From NCBI GenBank assembly GCA_025618425.1, contig CM046833.1:4887207-4951206 (forward strand): a stretch of DNA of 64,000 nt, in the 5' to 3' direction. How positions within the stretch are numbered: the first letter of the stretch is position 1; every line of letters begins with the position of its first letter. Source of the DNA: Heliocidaris tuberculata (taxonomy: Eukaryota > Echinodermata > Echinoidea > Camarodonta > Echinometridae). The notes beneath the pieces were generated by a model that ran no database searches, was not told the origin of the DNA, and saw only the letters and a program-made list of their open reading frames with translations. Below, piece by piece: positions 1 through 10,290 of the stretch. Both the position numbers and the translations under genes were made by a program.

Positions 1-527
1 TTGACAGTAACAACATTCTCTGATTTACACTTCAATTAGTCATATGTTGACTCGGGGCAAGGCGCCTCAAAAATCCCCCCCCCCCCCCATCTCCCTTTCT
101 TTATTCTAATCTCTTATTCTGGCTATAATTTTAAACATATTGTCTAAGCTATAAAAGATATATAGAGAAGTGTAAAGAAGTATTGACAAGTTTGTTTTAA
201 GACATGGATGTAAGGAATAATATAAAAGATACTGAGCAACTTTATCATTTTTTAAAAAAGGGTGAGCCTAAGGGGGAGTCGGTAGTCTAGCGATTTTCGA
301 TTTTGGCACTGATTCAAATAATATAACCACAGAGGACCCTAAATTTCATTATCATATTACGCCCTATGAATTATGTAACAATACAATCATGTGTGACGTC
401 CAGGGTTTTTGTTGCTTCGGTGTCATGATCGCTTTTTATAATACCATGTATTTCTAAACGTCTAATATTGACTCTGTTATGTGTGTGGATCATGATTTCA
501 AAATAGTATCTCTCACATGGGTAGGGG
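1..527. other. Unassigned flank
   Basis: AT-rich sequence with a 14-base C run at 75-88. No reading frame with coding character, no RNA gene and no repeat boundary is visible here. Confidence 0.5.
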
Positions 528-716
528 CGTATCCAGGATTTTGTAAAGGGGGAATCTAAATGCAGGGCTGTCAACTTTGGGGAATTGCTTGGAGGTAGAT
601 TCATATGTTTTTCTTCTCGCCAGCCCTGCAAAAGTCGCTCAGTTGGGGGGGGGGGGGGGGGGGGGGGGGTCCGATTTTATGGGTCCAGTTTTCCTCCATA
701 ATTCCCTGACAAGCAA
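528..716 (-). repeat. Dispersed G-tract repeat, copy 1
   Basis: This is one copy of a repeat of roughly 200 bp found in this window on both strands (also 1337-1535, 56588-56900 and 57236-57460, with partial copies at 886-1000 and 46749-46800). Shared landmarks are ATCCAGGATTTTGTAAA, GCAGGGCTGTCAACTTTGG, TTGCTTGGAGGTAGATTC, CTCGCCAGCCCT, GTCGCTCAGT, a long G run, and TTTTCCTCCATAATT. The G run lies at the same internal position in every copy, so it is part of the element. No coding capacity is seen. Confidence 0.85.
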
Positions 717-734
717 CAACAAAAAATGGTATTA

Positions 735-1000
735 GTTCGAAAAGGAAAATTCGTGTTTTTGTTTTGTTTTGTTTTGTTTTTGTTTGTTGTTTTTTTGTTT
801 TGTTTTTGTTTGTTTGTTTGTTGTTGTTTGTTTGTTTGTTTGTTTGGTTTTTTTTTTTTTTTTTTTTTTTTTTTGGGGGGGGGGGGGGTCTCGCCAGCCC
901 TCCAGTCACTCAGTAGGGGGGGGGGGATTTTTCCCCATCGCTCCAAAAATTCGCTCAGTAGGGGGAGGTATCAGATTTTATGGATCCATAATTACAAGCA
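735..1000. repeat. TTTTG simple repeat, T/G homopolymers and partial G-tract repeats
   Basis: Positions 750-850 are an imperfect TTTTG/TTTG array, followed by a T run and a G run (about 850-888). From 886 to 1000 there are two partial, minus-oriented copies of the G-tract repeat (CTCGCCAGCCCT then CACTCAGTAGGGGG, and CGCTCAGTAGGGGG then TTTTATGGATCCATAATTA). Low-complexity reading frames here are not genes. Confidence 0.7.
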
Positions 1001-1072
1001 AAAAAAAATAAAATAAAAATAAATAAATAAAGGAATAAGTTCTATAAGTGGAGACAATTTTTTTTGCTGTTA

Positions 1073-1286
1073 AAAGTTGTCAGGGGCAGTCTGCCCCCTC
1101 CTGCCCCCTCCCCCCCCCCCCCCCCCCTTGGGTACTCTAGTGCACAGGGGAAGACAAGATTTGCAAGAATACACATCTTTTGACAGAAACATTATTTGGT
1201 GGAAAGTTTATTTTTTATTTCTTTTGGGGCGCAAATCACTAGCATAGGAAAGGGGGCAGGGGGGCAGACTGCCCCCTGACAACTTT
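1073..1286. mobile_element. Short inverted-repeat element (MITE-like)
   Basis: The left end AAAGTTGTCAGGGGCAGTCT (1073 on) is the reverse complement of the right end ending GACAACTTT at 1286, giving a near-perfect terminal inverted repeat of about 27 bp around 214 bp. The interior has a C run and no coding capacity. No certain target duplication was identified. It directly abuts the next G-tract repeat copy. Confidence 0.65.
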
Positions 1287-1336
1287 AGACACATAAAATT
1301 GTGCCCGCTTTCGAACTGATAACCTTTTTTGTTTGT

Positions 1337-1535
1337 TTGTTGCTTGTCAGATAATTATTGAGAAAAACTGGACCCCCTAAAAGCTGATCCCCCCCCCCCC
1401 CCCCCACTGAGCGACTTTCGGAGGGCCGGCGAGAAGAAAAAAATACGAATCTCCCTCCAAGCAGTTCCCAAAAGTTGACAGCCCTGCATTTGTGTGCCCC
1501 ACCCCTTACAAAATCCTGGCTACGCCACTGGGGCA
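1337..1535 (+). repeat. Dispersed G-tract repeat, copy 2
   Basis: Plus-oriented copy of the repeat at 528-716. It runs from GCTTGTCAGATAATTATT through an internal C run, CTGAGCGACTTTCGGAGGGC, CTCCCTCCAAGCAGTTCCC and GACAGCCCTGCATTTG to CAAAATCCTGGCTACGCC. Confidence 0.85.
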
Positions 1536-2760
1536 AATACTACATAATTGTAACATAATATGGAAGAACTAATCTTAGATTTATCTACCAAGTAAAATCA
1601 CTAAAAATCAAGCTGCAATGAAAAATGTGTAAATTTTTGGCCATGGTACTCGAACTTTCCGAAAGGATCAAAATCACAAGATCGTCATAAAATATACATT
1701 GAGCCATAACTATTTATTGTGAATCTCTCTCACTCTCTCTCTCCCCCTGTCTCCCCCGCCCTCTCTCTCTCTCTTTCATTCGCCCTTCTCTCTCTCTCTC
1801 TCTCTCTCTTTCTCCCTCCATCTTTTCCTCATTTATCTCCTTAAAGTGTTCTTTTATTTAACCTCAAACTATCACGTTCAAACAGGCCATAATTATTCTA
1901 CTTCAGAAGCAGTGAACGCGATAGTACGAGGGGGAGCATCAGCAGCAATAAACATAATTTTCAAAGGTGAAAAACTTATTTTATTGAAGAAAGTCACATC
2001 ACAGAACGTAAAACAAAATATTTCAAAATATATTGATCAAAACATATCAATTTGATATCAAATTCTGATACTTTCACTCTTTATCAACTGCATTAAGTCA
2101 GGTGTTGCAGCAGGGGCTACAACTCATTTATTTATTACATGTATTAATTTTTGTCTACAAAATGTTTCATCCCGCGGTGAAGATCATACACGGGCTCAGG
2201 CGTAGCGTCCTAACAGTAAAAAAAATTATTATAATTGTCTCATTTAAAAAAAAAAGATCTTCCTTTCTGGAACGAGAAGTGCTTCATCAATATTTCATGA
2301 TATAAAAATATATCTTTGTGATCAGGTGATTGAGGAATAAAAGTTGGTTATGGCATACCTCAATTTTTTTTTTTTAATAACTCTCCGTATATAGAGTTCG
2401 AAGTGGGCCTTCAGCAAACTTAGGGTAACTTCTGTTTTGTTCATTAGAGAAACTTGACTAAATCTTGGCAGCAATCATTCTCAGGGGTTGGGGATATAAA
2501 GTTGTTCCAACAGAGGCCCGGCATGTCCCCAAGGACAGCTTGAGAGCAGTGCCTGAAGACCCTTTTTCTTCATAGTTTTGCCTTGAAAGAAGTTCTAACA
2601 CACTTAGCGGGAATCATTACAAGGGGAAGTTTAAATGGGGGGGGGGGGGGGGTGTTGTGCCTCAAAGAGGTACTGTGAAGCATCTCCCCACCAACAGTCC
2701 CCCCTAAAAACTGTCCACGGCCCCAAATGACACATTTCGGTGTGAGCCAGAACCACTGTA
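1536..2760. other. Non-genic stretch with CT microsatellite
   Basis: Positions 1727-1815 form a CT-rich microsatellite. The remainder is AT-rich unique-looking sequence with short unsupported frames and a G run at about 2637-2652. I see no gene. Confidence 0.5.
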
Positions 2761-2766
2761 CCCCTT

Positions 2767-2774
2767 TCTTTATT

Positions 2775-2810
<36 letters not shown>

Positions 2811-2826
2811 TTTTTTTTTTTTTTTT
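2767..2826. repeat. (TTTC)n microsatellite merging into poly(T)
   Basis: A TTTC tetranucleotide array is followed by an uninterrupted T run. Read on the minus strand this is poly(A) followed by AAAG repeats. It could be the tail of a retroposed sequence extending from higher coordinates. Confidence 0.8.
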
Positions 2827-3658
2827 CACGTAGGAAAGGCCTTTAACTTCTACATGAACCAAAATGTCAGGAAATATCATTTACACAAAAACATACATCC
2901 CGCACAATGGCAAAGGTTTTGAATGGGAACAAAATTAAAGAAATATGTGTAACCTACACAGCTGTACAAATATCACAGAATCAAACGTTGATAGGTAGCA
3001 TTTTTGTACTGCCTAGTTATGACACAATGTGGACAACGAAGTTTTGTTTAAGAGTAAAGAATAAAAACGACAAATGACGTGATACAAACTGGCAACATTC
3101 AAGAAACTTCACAGTAAGGAACAACACCACTAGCTCGAAGAGCATTCTAGAAATATATTGAAGATTCCTTTAATGTCATATCTTAAGCTTCGCACCCAAG
3201 CACGGTCATAAGACATAATGCAGATAAATATACAGTATACGTTAAGACATGAATTGGTATTTTATTAAGAAACTTCATTGACATTTGACATCAATATTTT
3301 GTTTTACAATACAAAGCATTAGTATAAAGAAAAGTAAAAATCATATGGAAATGAAATGGAAACAAAGAGAGAAAATATATAGCAAATCATAATAGGACTA
3401 CTCAGATTTTACATGAGACAAATTATATAACATTATCAAATTGGATATCATGTTGATATAAACAATGCAATAGAAAATCATAATAGGACTAACATGAGGC
3501 AAATCATATAACATAGTACATCATATTGGAATATTATATTAATATAAACAATGATTGGGTCAAAACAATATAATCAGCTAATCAAAATTCACCACGGGTA
3601 TTTATGATGGATTTGAAATATCTTACAGAACAATCGATTGCATTTTCATTGTCCAATT
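2827..3658. other. AT-rich stretch, possibly the 3' UTR of the adjacent LINE
   Basis: No coding signal on either strand. It lies between the A-rich tail (minus-strand sense) at 2767-2826 and the LINE stop codon at 3659-3661. It could be that element's 3' untranslated region of about 830 bp, but only position supports this. A local direct duplication occurs near 3450-3560, with related words around ATAACATTATC and AATATAAACAATG. Confidence 0.35.
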
Positions 3659-4615
3659 TCATGATTTTACAAATTTCTCTTCCTTATTAAAATCTTTGAA
3701 TGCTTCATATATTTCAGTCATTTCCGTTTTAAAAAATGTATTTCTTCTGATACTAAATCTTGTACATTCCATTATAATGTGAAATTCATCTCCAACTTTT
3801 CCCATATTACATTCCTTACAGATTCGTAGACGAGAGGGGATTTTTTTCTAGACGCCTATGTCTTAGGATTTCTATTGGTAGGTTGTGTCTAAATCGACAC
3901 ACAGTTTATTTTTGACATGGGGCAATTATTTTTCTGTGTTCATATCCTGCTTGAAAAATCTAATGTTCTAAGTTTATTTTTCTCATTACCACGTATACAA
4001 TCACTACATAAATCCATCTGGAACTGACAATCATATATAAATTCATCATTTTCATTTCTATTTCTTCTCCAACAATTTTGTCACTATCTGTAATATCTTC
4101 TAATTCTACATATAATATGTAATACATAATTATGATTTACATTCCCTATAAGCAGCTGGTACACGTTCTCTAGCCAACATACAGATTTTTCGGTTACCAT
4201 TTTTTTTTCTTCTTCTTCAAAAGAGTGATATAGTAGTGAATCGTTATCTATACTTCTCATTCATGAATAATATTCTGCTAAATTTCTGCAGATATGTGTG
4301 ATCAGAGGGTATGCTCCTACTTCAGCTAACACCGCCAGTTTACTGCAGCTTTTCTTATTGACACCTAATATATTTCTTACCCATTGCGAATGAATATTTT
4401 CTATGTTATTCTTAAAATATATTTTAGAGTTCCCCTTTGTAGCTTTCCCTAGCTTTTCAAAATCAACAACAAAAGCTCCCCACACTTCTGATCCATATAA
4501 GAGTAAAGGTTTTACTAAAGAATCAAATAGATGGTTAGCTTTTTTTGATATTAGGAAGGCAATATCTAAAGGATTTGAATAATTTGAATATAACCCTTCT
4601 TGATTTATACTTTCC
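3659..4615 (-). pseudogene. Non-LTR retrotransposon ORF2, C-terminal fragment
   Basis: The minus strand encodes, with several frame breaks, the post-RT part of a LINE ORF2. In order it has FDSLVKPLLLYGSEVWG (near 4500-4540), the region ending NLAEYYS (4261-4485), and a zinc-finger-like C-terminus CKECNMGKVGDEFHIIMEC (around 3760-3830) ending in a stop at 3659-3661. The same layout (GSEIWG, then CxxC with GDEFHYLFIC) occurs in the LINE at 29277-32025, so the two belong to the same broad group but are different families. RT catalytic motifs are absent. Clear pseudogene; clade not assignable by eye. Confidence 0.8.
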
Positions 4616-5335
4616 GAAAATTCCCCAAAACTCGCTCTCTATGCTCGCTAGGTCTTATAATTCATAATGAAATCAAGCCATGACAAGAATATCCCATAAA
4701 GTATGTTGATATCGATGTAAAGAAAAAACGACAGGGTTATTGTAAGAATTAAAAGATCATTCGACATTCCCCCAATTGATTTGCTGTTGTCATTTTCAAT
4801 ATTATAGCTGTAAATAATGCACAAACGACTTCAGCGTTAGAAAAAAGTCTGACAATTTTTTGCACGCTCGCTTCGCTCGCTTGCACATAGTTCAATAGAC
4901 CATCACGCACAACTGCTACCCGTAATTAGGGAAGCTGAAACAGTGTCCATAACCACAATAAAAAGGAAGAAGATGATACTTGATAATGTAGTAAACATGT
5001 TAATTAGACTGTCGGGTAATACCAATCTCACAAAATTCTCCCTTGTAGATGCCCCCTTTTGCTGGTGCCCCCCCCCCCATTTTGAAAGACGCTCAGCCAC
5101 CCCTGCCTGCTTCATGTAACCATGGAAAAGCTGGTAATTGAGAGGCATTAAAAACTCATGACGGTACTATATACCTTCATTGCCACCCACCCATCCCCCC
5201 CCCCCCCCCATCCGACGCCCTTGCCCATGAGGGAAGCAATAATCCAACCCAAATGGGCTTGGAAGTCGGCCCTGCATGCCCCCAACCTCTCCCTCCACCT
5301 CCCCTCCCCACGTCGATCATGTATTGACTGCTCTA
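4616..5335. other. Non-genic stretch with repeat fragments
   Basis: It contains a short palindromic motif GCTCGCTTCGCTCGC at about 4866-4880, echoed at 24100-24122 and 58935-59040. At 5045-5117 there is a fragment of a dispersed repeat (GATGCCCCCTTTT, C run, TTTTGAAAGACGC) that recurs at 6920-6985. C runs lie near 5190-5210. No gene seen. Confidence 0.5.
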
Positions 5336-5339
5336 TCAA

Positions 5340-5745
5340 CCCTTTCAAGACATCTACCACATTTTGTGGTTTGGCTCAATAATTTTTTATTCAGAGCTCT
5401 AAAAAATATACCAGATGCATGAGTAGAAGGAGCAAAATTTTCTGCACACACTGTGTCCATTTTTGTTGCAGGACTATACTGTGTTTGATGTCAGGAATTT
5501 AAAAAAAAAATGAGAATAAGATCTGAAATCCTTAAATTGGCAACACATTGAGATGTTCTAAATCATTGTTTTTTCATCGAAACTGGCAATTTTTTCGACA
5601 TAATGTTAACCATGTATATTGTTTTAGAAGATATTACACCTTATCAAAACCATGAAGCACTAAAGGAAAATTTATATTTTTGCCAATTTGAAGAACCAAA
5701 AAATGTGATCAATTTAGCCCTTAAATAATTCCTGTTTTGAAAGGG
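5340..5745 (-). mobile_element. TTAA-flanked 406-bp MITE, copy 1
   Basis: Its ends are CCCTTTCAAGAC and the inverted TTTTGAAAGGG. The left flank is TCAA (a degenerate TTAA) and the right flank TTAA. The whole element is a reverse-complement relative of 18319-18724 and has the same length. Shared internal words include TTTTTAGAGCTCTGAAT-like sequence, ATGCATCTGGTATATTTTTT, CACATTGAGA and AAGGTGTAATATCTT. It is non-coding. TTAA targets are typical of piggyBac and Kolobok elements; which one mobilised this is not known. Confidence 0.8.
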
Positions 5746-6550
5746 TTAAACAAGCCGCCAGACACTCCTCTGACCTACCTCTGACCTACCGGTGTTCCAA
5801 CTTGAACCAAGACTACGCATTGCCTTCACAAGCTTATACATATTCATTTCTATGACGTCAAATTGAAAGATAACTGCGAGTTGTAGGAACTATCCTCTAC
5901 CTTCGGGATGGAAATGGAAACAAATCCAGCCGGAAAGCCAATTTGAGGAGCGTCACAAAATAGAGATCGATGGTATGATCTCAGATTAGAAGATGGGAAA
6001 TAGCAATATACAAAAAAAAAAAAAAAAAAAAAAAAATCAAAATACCACTTTTGAAGACAAGCACCAAGGAATCAATACAAAAACATTATTTATCATATCA
6101 CAGTACCAGACATGACATCACTATAACCTTTTCGTTCATATTTAAGAAATACAGTGTATCTTTTGGCATCATCGACTCCGATTCCATCCACTGATCTCTA
6201 CGGTACGGCAGATTTTTTTTTTTTTTCGTAGAGATCACTGAACTCTATGGCATCATCGAGCTCGACGTTGTATTGTTGTTGTTATTTGTTTTTATTTGGC
6301 AAATTTTAGTCTAAACTTACTATTTTTGCCACAAATATCATTTCAAAATTCTAGCTTTTTTTTCTTTGAAAGGTAACAATGTATTTTTTTTCATCTGTAT
6401 AGTTACGAAAAAAAAAAAAAAAACATAACTCATTACCATAACGCCAAACGGAAACTTTTTCCACCTTTTTTCAAAGATGCCGTAAATATAATTATGTCTC
6501 TTGGATTTTCGGCCAAAGGAAATTTGGCCTAGGTCACTCAGGCATAGGGT
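5746..6550. other. Non-genic AT-rich stretch with poly(A) and a hairpin
   Basis: It contains a poly(A) run at about 6011-6036 and an 11-bp stem (TGATCTCTACG at 6192-6202 with CGTAGAGATCA at 6227-6237) around a T-rich loop. No coding region is supported. Confidence 0.5.
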
Positions 6551-6671
6551 GGGCGTGTCAGTGATCGAATGGCTATAGGGGTGATATGACCGGTAATTTT
6601 ATATTAATTTCAAATTAATACAAAATTACTGGTCATATCACCTCTATATTCATTCGATCACTGACACGCCC
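6551..6671. mobile_element. 121-bp foldback element
   Basis: GGGCGTGTCAGTGATCGAAT (6551 on) is the exact reverse complement of the sequence ending at 6671, and the arms continue inward almost without mismatch to a centre near 6611. The whole unit folds into one hairpin, as small foldback MITEs do. It is non-coding and no target duplication was resolved. Confidence 0.75.
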
Positions 6672-7155
6672 ATTTAACATTCGAGTGATAAGGCAAAAAA
6701 TGAGGCTACAGTAATGAAAAGTGCAACGGTTGGTTGAGTTATTTTCAAGTATGCTAATAGTCTACCATTATTCTTAGCCAGGGGCGTCGATCCTGGGGGG
6801 GGGAGAAAATATTGGGGGGGGGAACATATAATTTTGTACTCAATTTTGTACGCAAATTTTCTACTCTTTACTGCGTCATGTAACTAATGTCTCGAAGTGG
6901 TATTTTCCGCCTTGTTTCCACCCTTTGTAGGTGCCCTTTTTTGTTGGTGCCCCCCACTTTGAAAGACGCACCGCCGCCCCTGATGATGATTAAAATGAGT
7001 GCGAAATGATCATCGTTACAATAGGCTGTCTTCCCCCCCCCCCCCGCCAATCGGAAAAAAGGATAGACGCCCCTGTTCCTAGCTAGGTTAGCTTAATGAT
7101 GTATGATGCGTAATACAACCAAATAAAGGAGACAGGATAAGACACACTAGCTCTG

Positions 7156-7160
<5 letters not shown>
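6672..7160. other. Non-genic stretch with G-rich dispersed repeat fragments
   Basis: At 6778-6825 GGGGCGTCGATCCTGG is followed by G runs. At 6925-6985 a second copy of the 5045-5117 fragment occurs (GCCCTTTTTTGTTGGTGCCC then CTTTGAAAGACGC). At 7030-7075 there is a C run and GACGCCCCTG. These look like ends of decayed repeats. No gene. Confidence 0.5.
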
Positions 7161-7250
<90 letters not shown>

Positions 7251-7270
7251 TATTTTTTCCCATCCCTTTA

Positions 7271-7326
<56 letters not shown>
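7161..7326. repeat. Compound (TA)n-(CA)n-(TTA)n microsatellite
   Basis: A TA dinucleotide array of about 70 bases passes into a CA array (about 7231-7250) and, after a short spacer, a TTA trinucleotide array (7271-7325). Asparagine or leucine runs predicted from it are artefacts. Confidence 0.95.
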
Positions 7327-7475
7327 CACATTACATTCGACTCTGCTTGCTTGCAGGGAAAGAAGTAGCGTCAGACAGAGTTCTAAATGGATTTCCCAAG
7401 ACCTCCCTGTAAGACCTCAAAGTCCTAGTCCTCTCCACGGAAATATAGCTTGTCAGTCGAAGGAGGAGAAGAAGA

Positions 7476-7506
<31 letters not shown>

Positions 7507-7780
7507 CAAAAACAGAAACAAAACCACAATTTAGATGCATTTTTACATAGTCATATCATATTAAATTTGTATTTACATATTCTTAGGCGAAAAAAAAACA
7601 ACAAAACAAAACAAAACAAAACAAATGGCCTAAGATAGGGTCTTTCATTTTTTCATTTTTTGTATAAACGCTTGTTTCTCAAGAAGAAATGAACGATTGT
7701 TGTTTGTATGTCTATATATACGCTAGTAGTTTTCTAGTCCCAAAAGTTCGCTTGGCTCTCAAGTATTTGTTTCCATGAGC
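7327..7780. other. Non-genic stretch with AAAAC repeats
   Basis: Two AAAAC/AAAAAC arrays (about 7474-7522 and 7588-7624) flank AT-rich sequence. On the minus strand the 7640-7780 part may be the 3' UTR of the adjacent LINE, but there is no independent support. Confidence 0.45.
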
Positions 7781-7789
7781 AACATTGCT

Positions 7790-8600
7790 CTTTCCATTAT
7801 AAATTGCGGGTATTCCATAATGAAATGGTTGACTGTTTTTATTTCATTACATGTATCACAAAACCTGTAAGGTAAATATTCAATCGAAACAGGTCAATGT
7901 TTAATCCAACCACATCGAGACGAAGTCTGTGGAAGATGCTTTCACCAAGTCTATTGAGGCTACATCGATATAACCAGTTCACTCTAGAATGTATCTGTTT
8001 TAGAATGCTGTGGATATCTGTCCATCTGTTTTGCCACTTCTGTAAATATGTTCTAATTATCAAATGTTTAACTTCATCCAGAGATAGTTGTATATTTCAA
8101 TATTCTTTCCTAATGCTGATTCGGCGTGAAAATCTGCAATTTTATTGCCACATACCACTGTGACAGTGACTTAGGATTCACTCTAGACTAACGCCATTAC
8201 CCTGGTAGCTAAGCTTTATACTTGATGTTAATATTTCTGTTACGAAAGGGACTTCTTTCTGATTCTGTATAGCTACTAGAGCACTAAGTGAATCACAAAA
8301 AAAATGACCACTCCAACATACACATTGATATTTTCTAACCAGCTCAGGGCATCGGAGCTATTGCAGCCAATTCAGCTCTGAAAGATGAAGTGTGATCAGT
8401 TAATCGTTTTGATTGATGGTAGGACCATGCAGGTACATAAAATGAAGCAGAAGATGTGCCTTTGTTGGGTATTTTAGACCCATCTGCATAATTATACATG
8501 CAGTTGAGTCGACCATTTTGTATGTGTGTGATTGGCATTGCAGAATAGTCTTCTTGAAGGTTCGGGCATTCCTCTCTTAATTGGGTTCCATTCACCTACA
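7790..8600 (-). pseudogene. LINE ORF2 C-terminal part: RNase H domain plus zinc-finger-like tail
   Basis: Read on the minus strand across frameshifts, this is a ribonuclease HI domain followed by the typical C-terminal region of RNase H-bearing non-LTR retrotransposons. Visible landmarks in order are YADGSK (first catalytic Asp, near 8480), SSFRAELAAI (catalytic Glu, near 8370), CDSLSALVAIQNQK (catalytic Asp, near 8290), GNKIADFHAESAL (near 8130), GESIFHRLRL and FCDTCNEIKTVNHFIMEYP (CxxC...H, with the last Cys replaced by Tyr, near 7830). In the family the RNase H degrades the RNA strand during target-primed reverse transcription. RNase H fits I-like or related clades rather than the LINEs at 3.7 and 29 kb. 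The RT domain is not present upstream. It is decayed and not expressed as one protein. Confidence 0.8.
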
Positions 8601-8698
8601 GGTAGAGCTCTACGCGCACAACTCATACATGTAAAGTCAAGTATTGTAACTCCGAACAGATTGTATTACCGACCGTGTAAAGTTAAGCGCCTAAAATG

Positions 8699-8734
8699 GG
8701 TTTTCATACGCTTGGGATTACGCGTATGAAAACC
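8699..8734. repeat. Perfect 13-bp hairpin
   Basis: GGTTTTCATACGC (8699-8711) and GCGTATGAAAACC (8722-8734) are exact reverse complements around a 10-base loop. The element or transcript it belongs to is unknown. Confidence 0.7.
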
Positions 8735-8986
8735 ACACTATTGATACCAAGGTTGTGTCTTTTTCCCATAGGTTTCACACGTTCGGAATTACGGTACCTT
8801 TTACAAGGGACCAAAACGCTGCGTCGTTGGGAAGGGGTTCACTCGGAAGGGAATATCGTATTAAATCTACGTTGTCTTTTTAAAATTCCATCAACTTCTT
8901 TTTTTGTAGGATTTTGAGCATTCAATATGTATAGTTTGACAGATATTCGTTTCATATTTTATTTGCTATCGTTGATTTTCTGAAAA
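8735..8986. other. Probable intronic or intergenic sequence upstream of the terminal exon
   Basis: A 73-residue plus-strand frame exists at 8696-8917 but has no recognisable feature. The rest is AT-rich and leads into the C/CT tract that may act as the polypyrimidine tract of the next exon. Confidence 0.4.
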
Positions 8987-9020
8987 GTGTTCGGACACTG
9001 GATCAACCACCATAGTAAAT

Positions 9021-9053
<33 letters not shown>

Positions 9054-9331
9054 GCTCTTCTCTGTTATCACCTATCGCTGAATCGAAGACGAATGATCTT
9101 GCTGATGTAGAAACATCCATACAGCAGCAGCGCTCTAATTACAACATGCACACACCATCCCACAACATCACTCAAGCTTATACACCTACACAGTTCTCTA
9201 CATCTATCACTGACAATAACATAGAGCCCAACAGCTACCCAGATCTAGATGGCCGGTATCCTCCTACTCAGGCCTTTCTGCATGCCATCGACATGACGGA
9301 TGTTCACAGGGGCGGCGCCAGCGTATTTTGA
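8987..9331 (+). CDS. Terminal exon of an unidentified host gene, first segment
   Basis: A CT tract at 9019-9060 and the first AG after it (about 9088) make a plausible splice acceptor, so the likely exon starts near 9089 rather than at the ATG at 8987. From there the frame is composed like a real exon, rich in polar residues and Pro (motifs ETSIQQQRSNYNM, TPTQFSTSITDNNI, PDLDGRYPPTQAFLHAIDM). The frame runs up to GATGTTCAC at 9307, where a 252-bp foldback interrupts it, and now stops at 9331 inside the insertion. Joined across the insertion, the reading continues in frame with 9570-9737. I do not recognise the protein; it looks disordered. If this haplotype is transcribed, the protein would be truncated here. 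A minor allele or a dead gene are alternatives. Confidence 0.5.
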
Positions 9332-9559
9332 TAGGAGGGGCAAGACGACCTCAAGATGACGTCATATTTTTTCTCCATTAAATAACAGGGGTAATATAGA
9401 GTTATATGATTAAGGCCTCGCTTTTTAATACTCCTCTTTCTTCTTTCTTCCCTTTTCTTCCCTATTCTTCCTCCTTTTCTTCTTTTTTTTCTTTTTTCAC
9501 TACTTGAAAAATCATAGGGGGCGGTCGCCCCCTCTGCCCCCCCCTGTAGCGCCGCCCCT
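9308..9559. mobile_element. 252-bp foldback MITE with 10-bp target duplication (Mutator-like size)
   Basis: It is bounded by AGGGGCGGCGCC at the left and GGCGCCGCCCCT-like sequence at the right (TAGCGCCGCCCCT). The direct repeat GGATGTTCAC is present perfectly at 9298-9307 and 9560-9569. A 9-10 bp duplication is characteristic of Mutator-type transposition, so a MULE-mobilised non-autonomous element is the best guess. The interior is pyrimidine-rich and non-coding, with a second inner palindrome GGGGGCGGTCGCCCCC. It breaks the host exon frame by adding 262 bp. Confidence 0.85.
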
Positions 9560-9569
9560 GGATGTTCAC

Positions 9570-9737
9570 CCTCCTGACCACCAACTTGCTACCGCAGATG
9601 TCGGTGCCCCACCCAATCACCCACCACCTAATGCAGATGTCTCTGCCCCTCTGATAACAGCCCACGTTACCCTTGACCCTCTACTTCCCCAGTTTGTGGG
9701 TCCCCATTGTACAGCAGCCTCTACCTGTCTGCCTGAC
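9570..9737 (+). CDS. Terminal exon, second segment (between two insertions)
   Basis: Continues the first segment in the same frame once one copy of the 10-bp duplication and the MITE are ignored. It has CCT CCT GAC CAC CAA..., giving a Pro/Ala/His-rich stretch with PPDHQLATADVGAPPNH, PPPNADVSAPL and LDPLLPQFVGPHC. It ends at CTG CCT GAC, where the CAGGGCC end of a hAT-like element begins. Product unknown, probably low-complexity. As the sequence stands this segment cannot be translated with the first. Confidence 0.45.
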
Positions 9738-9870
9738 CAGGGCCCGTATTCAATTCAATACTTAAGAGTGAAATATGAGTAGTTTACTTAGTTTTCGGCT
9801 GAGATAAAATACTTAAGCAATGTTGGTATTCAGTTGAATCTTTTGGCTAAGTATTTTACCCTAGGTCTAA

Positions 9871-10288
9871 AGGCCACCGCACACCTTACGATGGGTCTGC
9901 GATCCGATTTCAGAAGAAAATGTAATATCATTTTGACAAATAATTTAAAAACGAAAAATAATTTTGATAGAGGGTCTGAATGGTCATACAGATAGTAAAA
10001 TCGATAATACGGCCTTTGCCGAGTTTTCTAGTCGGTGGAATGGCCGAATAGGCTCCGAGTTGTAGTGACGTCACAAAAATCGTACGACTGCCTACGATTT
10101 GAAACTAATTTTGCCCTTATTCCCTGAAGAAAGCTGACAGCTCACCAAAACCCTATGTTTAGTATTCGTATTACTTTTGAGAACCTGAATAGGGCAAATT
10201 TCATTTGTTGAAATGCCAATATTTGATGCCATAGCGATTTATTTCATAAATCGGATCGCAGACCGATCGTAAGGTGTGCGGTGGCTTT
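9871..10288. mobile_element. 418-bp foldback MITE nested in the hAT-like element
   Basis: Left arm GGCCACCGCACACCTTACGA and the matching GTAAGGTGTGCGGTGGC at the right, extended by GGTCTGCGATCCGATTT and its complement, give an inverted repeat of about 40 bp. The interior is non-coding. The right end overlaps the TTAA of the next element. The target duplication is ambiguous (TA or TTAA-like). Confidence 0.7.
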
Positions 10289-10290
10289 AA

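Noticed and set aside
7147..7329. Poly-asparagine or poly-leucine peptide
   Set aside because: Translation of a (TTA)n/(TA)n compound microsatellite.
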